This document shows, piece by piece, positions 46,852 to 56,689 of a stretch of 64,000 nt of DNA. Position numbers and translations under genes: made by a program. The stretch lies in assembly GCA_036346395.1 (NCBI GenBank), contig CM070596.1, positions 7,425,843 through 7,489,842 of the forward strand. The letters are read 5' to 3'. How positions within the stretch are numbered: the first letter of the stretch is position 1; every line of letters begins with the position of its first letter. The notes under the pieces are model-generated. The model worked only from the letters and a program-made list of their open reading frames with translations, searched no databases and had not been told where the DNA came from. This stretch comes from Hsuehochloa calcarea. Its lineage: Eukaryota; Streptophyta; Magnoliopsida; Poales; Poaceae.

Positions 46852-48034
46852 TTGAAGGAGCGAAATGGCAGCGAGAGGGGGTGAATGGTGCTTTAAAATT
46901 AATAACTCCCCTTTCTTTGTAATTAAATAAGACCTACAAAGTCCTCGGATATCTTAAGAAGAGTGAAGCAAAATCGAGAGAGCAGCGAAGTTTGGGCATT
47001 ACGTAGAAATCGGAAGTTCGATTCTACGTGATAGTTCCGCACTCGGAAGTTCGGGATTGGTCGCGGAAGTTCCGCTGCGATAGTTCGCCTTGGACAATCG
47101 GAAGTTCGATTGTCTGACCAAAAACAATGCGCTCGGGTTTTCCCAAAATCCAAAGTGCTAAATCTTGAATGCTCTTCTCGGTCAAGTTTCACGGGACATC
47201 ATCCTAAGCAACATCTTGACCTCATGGAGAAGAATCGCAAACAAAGATTCAACAAAACAAGCCAAAATCGGTTTCTTGAAGAAGGGCAAGAAAGACCAAA
47301 ACTCACGATAAGAGATTCTCGATTCTTAGCTCATGAAACTTTGAGAATGCATTAGTAATAGCAAAGCGACTCTAGATATCAAGTTTCATCTTTGTTTCAT
47401 AAGGCGAATCAAAGGATACATCAAAACCCTAAACATTCAATATGAGCGAGAAGAGAATAGAAAGGCATAAGCAAGTAATCAAAACCTCAGAGATTCATTA
47501 ATAGAAATCAAAAGATTACAAAGAAAATACAGAGGAATGATTACAAGATTTTGATTCATTCTCTCTCAACTCAACAAACTCTCAAAAGGTAAAACACACC
47601 CTTTTCTAGAGCTAACCTAATTTTCTATCAAAGGTCTTACCCTAACTCCGGGGTTCTCCCTATTTATAGCCTTGGCTAATGGGCCTCCAACCCATTAAGC
47701 CCGCTACACCCGAGCAGGCGCCTCCACTTTTGTCGCTGCGAAAAGACCCTTCGCCCTGCGCACCTTCCGAAGCCTCCGTACACCTTGTTGTGCACGACTG
47801 CGCCGCTTCAAGATTCACGCCGTCTTGACACATCCGGCCGTTCGACCTCAGCGCCTCCTGCGCCTAGTCCGGTCCACGTGTCTCGCCACGACTCCATCTT
47901 GATGCCTGCGATCAACACAGACAAAAACACATCACATAGCATTGCACAATATCATAGCATCAATATTTGTATAAGGCTCAAACTCATACAAAATCAAAAT
48001 CACAATTTAACCTTCTACGCGCGATTCGGAGACC
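46852..48034 (-). repeat. 5' LTR of the SIRE-like element, U3 truncated
   Basis: Close alignment with the other LTR from about 47050 to 48034, where similarity stops at CGGAGAC. The roughly 400 bases of U3 present in the 3' LTR are missing here, through truncation or internal deletion. Confidence 0.75.
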
Positions 48035-48945
48035 GGGGATGTTGGAGGCTGGTGGCTTGCTGGATCTCAATCCAATGGTTCAAAAAACTAACTGATATTT
48101 GAAAAAAAAACATTCGAATGATGACTTGACAATCCCATAAAGAAAATGATGTTTGTACGTAAAGCATGGGCACATGGGAGATAGAACCTCTGCATTGCAA
48201 ACTCAACAAAATGTATAAGCATGCGTAGTGCTCTCTAAGTTTAATATATTGACAAAAAGAAATTCCTCAAATCATGGTAAGACAAGAAACTCCCAATTTT
48301 TGACGACAAATTGGAACACCCATTTCTCACGGTCCAACATCAGAGAACAAATCTTGAACAACCGTCTAATTTCCAATCAGACGGCTCACGATGGGATACG
48401 ACATAAGCATCCAACCGCACACTTGGATGGACACATGCATCTTCCCCTAGATATACAACATCCATACCCCCATATCCACATCCATCACCTAGTCATGCAT
48501 CTCGCATTGCAGCACACAGGCGGCCCCAATAAGGGTCATAAGTGTTCACTTGAACATCTTTTTTTTAAAAAATAATTTGTATTTAGTAGATATATTATGC
48601 ATATATATAATTAGATCAAATACTTCACATTTATACCCAATAGATTTCAGCTCACTCCCACACCTCTCTCTAATTTGTCTCAATTGGTGCGGCTCAACCC
48701 ACCAACCTAGTAGTTTTCAGCCCATTCAGAGATCCCCTCCCCCTCAAATAAAGTCATAACCTCTCAATCTTAAGCCGTTAGGTGGCGCTAGCGCAGGAAT
48801 CCACAAAGCAATGTGATTTGGTGCCAAGCAAGAAGACGAGGGTGAGCTCCGGGCTTTGGCTTACCTCGGTGGCAGCGCATTGGATAGAAGGTAGGAGCAT
48901 GGTAGCAAGCGCCAAGAAAACAGACATTGAGTGAGACCTAGCTGG
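48035..48945. other. Unassigned intergenic stretch
   Basis: Between the SIRE-like LTR and a CACTA terminus. No gene recognised. Confidence 0.4.
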
Positions 48946-48961
48946 CACTACTACAAAAAGG

Positions 48962-49205
48962 TCTTCACAGATGGTTCAAAAATATCATTACATATGGTTT
49001 CGTGAGCCGTCTGAGTTTATGGGTCAGTAATGACATCAGGGCATCACAGACAGTTTTTGAACCGTCTGTAATGCATACAATCACATGCGATTATTGACTC
49101 AGAACCGTCTGTGATAATTGACTATTACAGACGGTTTATAGATAAAACCATCTGTGATAGCTGATGTATCACAGACGGTTTCATCTACAAACCGTCTATG
49201 ATGAC
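48962..49205. repeat. Left subterminal array of the 4-kb CACTA element
   Basis: Repeated TCACAGACGGTTT and AACCGTCTGTGAT units, mostly paired in inverted orientation. Confidence 0.85.
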
Positions 49206-49426
49206 TCTTCGCTATAAAGTCTCAAGCAGTGGCTGCTTGTGCCTTTATTCGTAGTCTCCCAACCACTTTTGGGGTGTTATCCACGCAGCATGAGGAGGAT
49301 GAGACAGCAGCCACGAGCAACGTCATGAAGCATGACTGTCAAGAGAGCACATTGACATCCAATTACTTGGATGCCATCGACAGGTAATTGGACATCGCTG
49401 TGTTCAGCAAATAGCATGGACACACT

Positions 49427-49559
49427 GGTACTCCCACTGGGAAGTGGCATCATGTATCAACAACCAACCATAGAAACACATCTTATGAACCAACATCATA
49501 CTCTGACAAGTTCTACAGTTGGTTGTTGATACATGATGCCACTTCCCAGCCGGAGTACC
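49427..49559. repeat. Long inverted repeat (hairpin) inside the CACTA element
   Basis: Arms 49427-49473 and 49513-49559 pair over 47 positions with four mismatches and a 32-bp perfect core (starting CTGGGAAGTGGCATC), around a 39-base loop. It can fold on either strand into a stem of microRNA-precursor size. A direct repeat of about 70 bases (around 49586-49660 and 49916-49990) also lies nearby. No small RNA can be proven from sequence. Confidence 0.75.
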
Positions 49560-50349
49560 TGTGCGTCCACGCCATTTTCCGAACATGTATGCATAAGCAA
49601 CAACAATCCACATCAGTAAACAAGTCAAACTCAAATCCAAAAACCAAAACAACAGAGAATGGGAAATTTTGTATGTGTAAAGACTGATGTTTTGCCCAAT
49701 CCGAATTAACCACATCTCATGAACCAACATCATACACAGAGAACTCACTCATATCATCGAACCATCACAGAACATCCACCATAGCCCATATCATTCATCA
49801 CCCATATGACAGAGCAAGGAGAGAGAAAGGGATATATATAGAGTAAATGGGAGCAGTTACCTCAGTGCAACCGACAAATCGACTGCCGATAGTAGCTCAC
49901 TACATCTATCTCCTCCATGTATGCATAAGCAACAACAACCCACATCAGTAAACAAGTCAAACTAAAACCCAAAAACTGAAGTAACAGAGAATTGAGAGGT
50001 CGAAGAGGAGAAGGCAGATCTAGCGGCGGAGAGGTGGATTTTCCCAGGGGGGGGGGGTCGATTGGACCGGCAGCCGCGGCGGTGTCACCGTAGTTGTGTC
50101 ACGGCGGTGACACCTCATATGACACTCTTATCATAAGAGTATCTTGTGCAGTGAACCATGGTGTTACAACCGGTGGTGACGGGAAGAAGGGCAGCGTCAG
50201 TGAGAAGGGGCAACTTGGGGGTGGTCGTCGCGGACGAGACTTCGGGCGGCGGCGTTGAGGTCGGGAGCACTCGGGTGGGGAGGTGAACGGGCGAGAGTAA
50301 GGGCCCTGGGGAGTGATGAGTTAGGGCGTAAACCATACCAGACCCATAT

Positions 50350-50480
50350 TAATAAAGGGATATCACAGACAGTTCTATTATGGAATCGTCAGTGATACTT
50401 ATCAAAGACGGTTCTATAATGGAACCTTCTGTGATATGGTCTCACATCACAGACGGTTCTATAATAGAACTGTCTATTAT
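50350..50480. repeat. Internal CACTA-type array 1
   Basis: Three pairs of ATCACAGACGGTTCTAT/ATAGAACCGTCTGTGAT-type units, far from the ends, between the hairpin region and the captured gene. Confidence 0.75.
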
Positions 50481-50585
50481 AATATTCATACATAAATGCA
50501 AATTCAGAAGTACATATGACACATTCACATATTAGTAAAGACTTATATATGAATATTTGTTAAAACTATGCTAAAACATATAATT

Positions 50586-51190
50586 TTATGACAAATAGTT
50601 CAACACCTCTGCAAAGATCTTAGCATACTCATGCCTAATCTTGCAGTCGTTGCTGCAGAAGACGACGTAGTCGTCCCATCCTTCCATCACACCACAGCTG
50701 GTGCTCGTGCATGGGGGGTCGTCCTCCGACAACACCCACACCGGCCGGCCCAGCCATCTTCTTCCACACCGCCTCCTGGACCATGTCCGCAGTGAGCCTC
50801 CGGCACTGCCTGCACTTCCAGTTGGTCCTCTTGGCTGTCTCACTCCCGCCGCCGGATGGCTCACCCTCGACCTGGCTAATATAGTACTTCCCAACGGCGT
50901 GCGTCTCGCTGACTGTGTAAAGGAGGAGACCGAGCACGTAGGCCGCGGCCTTGTGGTCAGTGATGGCCGCCCATTCAAGGAGCATGAGGTCGTGTTGCAT
51001 GTCTTGGGGCACAAAGACAAACGTGAGGCCGAAGATGAAGAAGGCCTCCGGGTTGCCGGCACCGGCCATGTGGTTGATGACAGGGAGGTAGCACTTGTTG
51101 TCCTACCACTTCATCGCCTCCTCCTGCTCCAGCACCACACGCCTCCACACAACGCGCTCCTTGAACGCCTTGTACATGGCATTACAACTA
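50586..51190 (-). pseudogene. Captured host gene fragment, F-box/SEL1-like family
   Basis: The minus-strand translation starts near 51185 with MYKAFKERVVWRRVVLEQEEAMKW, hits a stop (TAG in place of an expected TGG-type codon) near 51103, continues in the same frame with NKCYLPVINHMAGAGNPEAF, HDLMLLEWAAITDHKAAAYVLGLLLY and GKYYISQVEGE, then shifts frame near 50700 to end EGWDDYVVFCSNDCKIRHEYAKIF and a stop at 50586. This resembles a grass family of F-box/SEL1-repeat-like proteins with a Cys-rich C-terminus. With a premature stop and frameshift it is a dead copy inside the CACTA element. The family identification is from memory of sequence character and is moderate. Confidence 0.6.
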
Positions 51191-51670
51191 TAAAATTCAA
51201 GACGATAGAATCTTAATACAAGAATTACTATGTAAGAGAAAAATTAAAAGCTAGGCCAAATTAAGGTCGCTGTTGCTAGTCAAATTTAGTTTAGAACTGG
51301 ATCGATATTGGACACAAAACAAAATCAACACGAGATTATTTTGCGCCGTATCAACTGATACGACTTTTTGGTTTTTCTCCTTTTATAGAATTTCAGAGGA
51401 ATTACAATCAGGATACGTACGTGGCTCGTAGGAACCTGAACCCGAAACGAACATCTAAAGCTTTCTGACAATTAACTAGGATATGATACACTACAGTCAT
51501 CTTCGAAAACTGACAAAAATTGAACAGAATGCTGGCTCCTTCAGACCTACCAAAATTAAAAGAACATAATACGTACGTGGCTCGTAGGCTGCAGCTGTTA
51601 GCAATGGGTTGAGGAGAGCTCGCGGCCACGTGGATCGACGGTGTGAACGACGACATCATGAGGAAAAGCG

Positions 51671-51760
51671 ATGGCGATCGCCGACCTCCTCGCCTTGGTC
51701 CTTGCCGTCATACTCTGTGTGCTCACCAATACCGTGCGTGCTCATCATGGCACGCGATGA
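51671..51760 (+). other. Small signal-peptide-like ORF in the CACTA element
   Basis: A 29-codon frame whose product is a hydrophobic leader (ADLLALVLAVILCVL) followed by TNTVRAHHG and a stop. It looks like the first exon of a secreted protein, possibly a second captured fragment. There is no downstream exon and nothing shows that it is expressed. Confidence 0.3.
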
Positions 51761-51844
51761 TCATTCTTGTAAAACGTTGAAGAGACGCATCGTACGTAAC
51801 GTTGGCGAGCGAGACGAAGAGACGCATCGCGCGGGAGCCGAAAG

Positions 51845-51985
51845 ATTTAATTATCACAGACAATTATATTTAAAAACCGTCCGTGAAGTATGTAATCACA
51901 AATGGTTCTTATCAAAAACCGTCTGTGGAGTATGTAATCACAAACGGTTCTTATTAAAAATTGTCTGTGATGAGCTCTCCAGCTT
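51845..51985. repeat. Internal CACTA-type array 2
   Basis: TCACAGACAATTA, TCACAAATGGTT and TCACAAACGGTT units with their inverted partners (AACCGTCTGTG), diverged from the end arrays. Confidence 0.7.
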
Positions 51986-52679
51986 CAGTTGTAAACATAG
52001 GAAAAGGAGCGTCAACTGTATTTATGAAAAATAATTCCAGAAAAGATGGTGATGCTTTGGTTACTAACAATTTATTAGGAACATATTCTAATAAATCATA
52101 TATGTCGGTCTTTCATCTTTATTCGTTAATTTAATCTTGCCACAAGTTGTTAATTAAGCCTATAAATAACCATCAGAAGGGCGCGCAGAACTAAGAATAA
52201 TTCACTCATGAACTTTCCATCTTTTCTTACTTCCATTTCTTCTTAAAGTTCTCATCTCGATCTCTACCCTTCTAGCTAGCTAGTAAGACAAAATTCACGG
52301 AACAAATTGACTTTTCGACCACCGTGCATGGAAGAACAAAATCCATGGATGATCGATCGACTACTTCAATTAGGTGGTAGGAAAGTCAATTTGGTCTTTG
52401 GAAATTGGTAGAAGATCACATCCCTACGATCAGGTGAGCATTTCACTGTTTATGATGTGTAACTTCGATCAATCGATCATGTGAAGTACTTCTGCATTCT
52501 TTCGTTGATCGGAAGTTACATGTCAAGATAGTGAAGTTACACATGATACGGAACAAGGTGCCTACCGGAATACATATATTTTGGTTTCTTCTGTTAGGGA
52601 AATCAACTTCAATTCGACCACTTTAAAAGATCAATCTAGCCCGATCAGGAGTGGTCGGAATCGGCTAATCAGTTGTTTC

Positions 52680-52955
52680 TAATTACAGACGGTTCCAATA
52701 AATAACCGTTTGTGAATTTAGTAGTATCACAGATGGTTCTTGTTTAGAACTGTCTGTGATACTTCATGACGGTTTTCAACACGAACCGTCTGTGATATTA
52801 CTTATTCACAGACGGTTTTTAGCGCGCGGATACTTCGATAACACAACCGCGGATATTACTTATTCGTTTTAAACCAAGAATACAAACGGTCGCTAAACCG
52901 AAACCGTCGTGATTGTATTTAATACAGACGGTTTTAGTCAACCGTCTGTGATGAG
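52680..52955. repeat. Right subterminal array of the 4-kb CACTA element
   Basis: Inverted pairs of CACAGACGGTT-type units ending a few bases before the right terminus. Confidence 0.85.
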
Positions 52956-52985
52956 GCGTCCAGTATTAGCCTTTTTGTAGTAGTG

Positions 52986-53307
52986 TGAGCCACTGGGGCC
53001 GGCGAGGTAAGCCGCACACGTCGATAGCAGTACATGTGCATCCCTATTTCTTGTTCCCGGATCCCAAATTATTCCCGATTCAACATTTTTTTAAGAAAAT
53101 ATTTTATAATTTCTCTAAATTTTTTGTGGTGCTATTCTTAGTACGGAAAATTTGTACTTTATTTACTAAACCTTTAATTTCTTTCATTGAACATTATTTT
53201 ATTAACTCCCGTCCCATAATTCTTAACTCTTGAGTCCGCCTCTGACAGCACATGCACGTGCACATGCACACATGCATGCATCTCTTGTTGTTGACACAAA
53301 TTAAGTG
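52986..53307. other. Spacer between CACTA end and amidotransferase gene
   Basis: Includes an alternating CATGCACGTGCACATGCA-type tract around 53250-53280. Probably the 3' flank of the minus-strand gene. No separate gene seen. Confidence 0.4.
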
Positions 53308-54966
53308 CTACAAGCCAATGGGAGCGGCAGCGAAGCGAGCGACGTGACCGCTGCAGCTCAGCTCCGCCGCCGGTTCATGCACCGGCGGCAGTGTAGCAAT
53401 GGGAGCGGCAGCGGCAGCGAAGCGAGCGACGTGACCGCTGCAGCTCAGCTCCGCCGCTGGTTCATGCACCGGCGGCATGCTGCCGCCGCCGCCGCCGCCA
53501 ACCCCTCCCCTGAGGAAGATCTTGCAGAGGCCCGTCCAAAACCGGCGGTCAGGCTCGCCGCTCTCCGCCGTCCTCCGCGCGTCCTCACCCACACACCTCT
53601 GCAACCAATCGTCCGTTACTTAGAGACAGTTTTCTTGAGTGCTCTATAGACAAACCCTATGTTAACTATATGTACATTGATGGTGTTGTTGTTGACGAGG
53701 CGGTCGATGAGGTTGTGCAGGATGTCGCTGCCGTACTCCGGGTGGCCCTGGATGCCGAGGACATGCTCGCCGACGGCGAACACCTCCACGCTCGTCTTCT
53801 CCGAGTAGGCGATCACCTTGGCCCTCGGTGGTATCTCGCACACCTGATAAAGAGTAGAATCGCTTTTGTTAGGTGAACTAGCTAGTTCATATAGGCTAGG
53901 CTAGCTACGTTGGCAACTTGGCAAAATTAAACCACAGCCCCACAAATAATAGTCACGAATAGAGCTGACGAATTGCAAGTGGCAAAGCTTATGCTATTTA
54001 TTTGTACAAAAATAGCGCATCAAAAGTCGAACCCCACCAATTAATTTGGCCGAGTTTCCGGGATTAAGATTAAAAGATACTACGCATGCACTAATTGAAG
54101 CCCAACAATGGCCTACACGCATGTCAAGCTGCTAATTAATTATCTGTTAATTTAAGCACAGGTGACTTATTAAAGAAATACACACACCTCGTCTTGGTGA
54201 ACCTCGATGATGGAGGCGCTCCGAGGGAGCTCCTCTAGATCCCCAAGGAGCTTGAAACCCTCCAAATCTTGCACAAAGGTCACCTTCTTCACGCCGACGT
54301 CCCATCCGCTGCGTGACTTGCCCACCCTCCCCCCCAATGCTCGGCACAAAACCTAATCAAGCCAGAAAAACATCCTCCAAATCAGTATAGATCGAATCAT
54401 TTGCACATTTACCAGAATTGCATGCTATGCGTACGAACGAAAATTAATTCTGCATGACTTTGTAGCATCCATCTATCTATCTAGGTGGGTAACGCTGACT
54501 GACAGGTGGGTCCGGTTGACGTCTAGGTCTCTGATAGACTGATGTGTCAGAATAGTTATTAAGCTGTCGCAACAAAATTTTGCAAGAACTAGCTAGCTTA
54601 AATTTGAGTGCACATTCGTGCGCTTACCTGGTGGCCGAAGCAGATGCCGAGGAGGCGCTTCTTCATGGCGTGGAGGGTCCGGATGAGGAGGCACAGGCGG
54701 AGGATCCACAGGTCGTCGCCGTAGGCGTCGTGCGGGCTGCCGCTGACGACGAAGCCGTCGTAGCGGCCGAGGTCCTCCTCGGCCGGGAACTCGCCGTCGA
54801 TGACGCGGAAGCAGTTCCAGCTCTCGCCCTCGCCGCCGAACGCGTCGACGAATACGTTGTAGTAGCCGCCGTACGCCTTCCTGGCGTATTCGGAGTCGTT
54901 CAGCGCCAGCAGCAGCGCGTACCGCCTCCCGCCGCCCGCCGCCGCCGCCGCCTTTGTCATCGTCAT
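53308..54966 (-). CDS. Class I glutamine amidotransferase, gamma-glutamyl-peptidase-like
   Basis: Plant relatives hydrolyse gamma-glutamyl bonds of glutathione conjugates in the cytosol. Four exons join in frame through GT-AG introns: 54966-54628, 54352-54188, 53843-53676 and 53598-53308, giving 320 residues. The catalytic triad is visible: Cys109 in LGICFGHQ, His202 and Glu204 in GIQGHPEY. The usual GGP end (ESGEPDRRFWTGLCKIFLRGG) lies at residues 235-256; the protein then continues for 64 more residues, including a 27- to 29-residue segment repeated twice (PPVHEPAAELSCSGHVARF). Family members are normally about 250 residues, so the tail is unusual. A TATA-like box lies about 140 bases upstream of the ATG. 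No premature stop. Confidence 0.92.
53315..53481. repeat. Tandem duplication of about 82 bases in the last exon
   Basis: Two adjacent copies (about 53315-53396 and 53397-53481) differ by a few bases and a 6-base expansion. They encode the repeated C-terminal segment of the amidotransferase and keep the frame open. Confidence 0.85.
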
Positions 54967-55024
54967 CGATCACCGGAGCTCGGAAGCAAGTATCGGGGGT
55001 AGCCAAAGCTATAGCTAGCTAGAC

Positions 55025-55206
55025 AAAGACAAGCGTACGCGGTATGCTTGGGTGTGTGGCTCTGTGTGCTAGCTAGTGAGCTGCGATGCAAATTGATTTG
55101 GGCTTGTATTTAAAGAGCTGGAATGATACTGTGGTTGGGTGCGTGGAGTTGGTTTGGGGTCGGGTCGTGATCGCGCGCGGGGTCACTGAGGCTTATTATT
55201 AAACTA
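55025..55206 (-). promoter_or_regulatory. Promoter region of the amidotransferase gene
   Basis: On the minus strand a TTTAAATAC box (55107-55115) lies about 140 bases before the start codon, a normal distance for a plant gene. The block is repeated almost whole at 56493-56677. Confidence 0.55.
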
Positions 55207-55906
55207 GCCACTGGCTGAGTGTCGATGTGTTACAGAAGTTTTCTAATATAATATAATAATATTTATAAGATAATTATCCTGTAAATAGATGTGTTAGATA
55301 ATAGACTCGCTGCCACCAACGATCCATACGCGCTGCTGCATCCCGTGTCAGAATATGTTCTCCTGCAACTCCCAAGCAAACGGACTCGATCTGAGTATGC
55401 TTTGCTTGGTTAAGTACTACTAATTGTCATTGCTTGATTAATTAGGAGAACCTGCTAGATAGCTCCATAACAAAAGGTTGTGTAACAGTCGGGGTCTCAA
55501 TCGATTGCTGAATCACATGATGTTGTCGGCACGTATTAAACAAAAAAAAATTTAGAACGTACGTATTAAACAATTTGAGAGTGAAAGTAAACTTGACTTG
55601 TCCGTTTGCCATGTGTACAGTGGCCTAGCAGGGTGCTTCTGTGCAGTCCTCGGCCACTGAACATATGAAGAAAAAAGCTTGGGTTGAAGGACAATATTTA
55701 TTTTCTCCACACAACTTGTTTTAGAAGGTTGGATTTGAATTTGAGTTGGCTAGCCTACTACCTATAGTATTAGCCAACTGACCCTGAGAGACTCTCGCTC
55801 GTCACTAAACATATACAAGTTGAAGTTGTTGTGGAATTCATACGGTTAAGTTTTGACCTTTACCATCTCTCTCTCTCTCTCTGTGTGTGTGTGGGCCCGT
55901 TTCGTA
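55207..55906. other. Unassigned upstream region
   Basis: AT-rich with a short CT/GT microsatellite near 55868-55892. No gene recognised. Confidence 0.4.
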
Positions 55907-56247
55907 TTTTAGAAGTACATACTCCACTTCTAATATACCACTTGAACAAACATGTTATACTTCTTTATCATTTTCATTATACTTAAATACTAATTATAAG
56001 ATACTCCAACGCAACTTTATTGAAAAAATTCATATGAGTCATTTATTTTTGCTATATACCTTTTTCATATATAAAAGAAATATATACACAAATTTTGCTA
56101 TAAAAGGTGGACTTTCATGAATATTTTTTTCATGGAACTCTCTTTGGGGTATCTTATAATTATTATTGTAGTATGCTCAAATTGATAAAGGGGTATCATC
56201 ATATAATTTAAGTGGTATATGAGAAGTGGGAGTACGTACTCCCAAAA
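55907..56247. mobile_element. MITE of about 340 bp
   Basis: The ends TTTTAGAAGTACATACTCC and, read inward, TTTTGGGAGTACGTACTCC continue into inverted arms of about 40 bases (to CTTGAA/CTTAAA). GTA lies directly outside each end and could be a 3-bp duplication. There is no coding frame. The superfamily is not assigned. Confidence 0.65.
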
Positions 56248-56492
56248 GTATCATATCATTTTCCTATATATATATTTGACCACACTAAAGTAATGTCATT
56301 ATAATTTTCTTAGAATATTCCTATATAATTTTAATTTATTATTTTTACTAGTATGTTTTTACTGGAAAAAAAATAATGCTCAAAATCTTGCAATAAAGAC
56401 CATAAAAGGTTAAAAACGTTATATATACACACCACGAACGCAGGGATGTGCTTAGAGTTAGTAGGCATCAAACAATGCAAAGAAGCTCCTAA

Positions 56493-56677
56493 AAGACAAG
56501 CGTATACGGTATGCGTGGATGTGTGCTAGCTAGTGAGCTGCGTTGCTGCGATGCAAATTGATTTGGTGTATTTAAACAGCTGGATGATGGGGGAGTACTG
56601 TGGCTGGGTACGTGGAGCTGGGGTCGGGTCGCGATCGCTTGTGAAACACGTGATCCCCGTGGCTTATTATTAAACTA
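56493..56677 (-). repeat. Orphan second copy of the amidotransferase promoter
   Basis: Aligns with 55025-55206 from AGACAAGCGTAYRCGGTATGC to GGCTTATTATTAAACTA, including the CTAGCTAGTGAGCTGCG segment and the TTTAAA box, with scattered substitutions and small indels. No amidotransferase coding sequence follows it. Confidence 0.8.
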
Positions 56678-56689
56678 CTAGTCCGTGTA

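Larger units (their letters stand above)
37725..48034 (-). mobile_element. SIRE/Maximus-like Ty1/copia retrotransposon
   Basis: Two direct repeats about 9.1 kb apart (from 37725 and from 46852) are its LTRs. Between them, on the minus strand, are gag with a zinc-knuckle-like motif, integrase, reverse transcriptase and RNase H, then about 1.9 kb of non-coding sequence before the 3' LTR. The long spacer with PPT-like AAAGGGGGAGA is usual in this lineage. Coding frames are broken very often, mainly by short deletions. Its insertion has interrupted or abuts the 577-bp tandem array. Confidence 0.85.
48946..52985. mobile_element. CACTA transposon carrying a host gene fragment
   Basis: The termini CACTACTACAAAAAGG (48946-48961) and its exact inverse (52970-52985) match over 16 bases. 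Subterminal arrays lie at both ends. The trinucleotide outside is TGG on the left and TGA on the right, a 2-of-3 match for the usual 3-bp duplication. No transposase is present, so movement would need TNP proteins from another element. Inside are a long hairpin, two internal arrays and part of a host gene. Confidence 0.9.

Noticed and set aside
48962..49205. Regularly spaced palindromic repeats resembling a CRISPR array
   Set aside because: The units are alternating inverted copies with no unique spacers, lie just inside CACTA termini, and the DNA is of plant type.
54580..55002. 140-codon plus-strand open frame
   Set aside because: It is the antisense of amidotransferase exon 1, which has splice sites and catalytic motifs on the minus strand.
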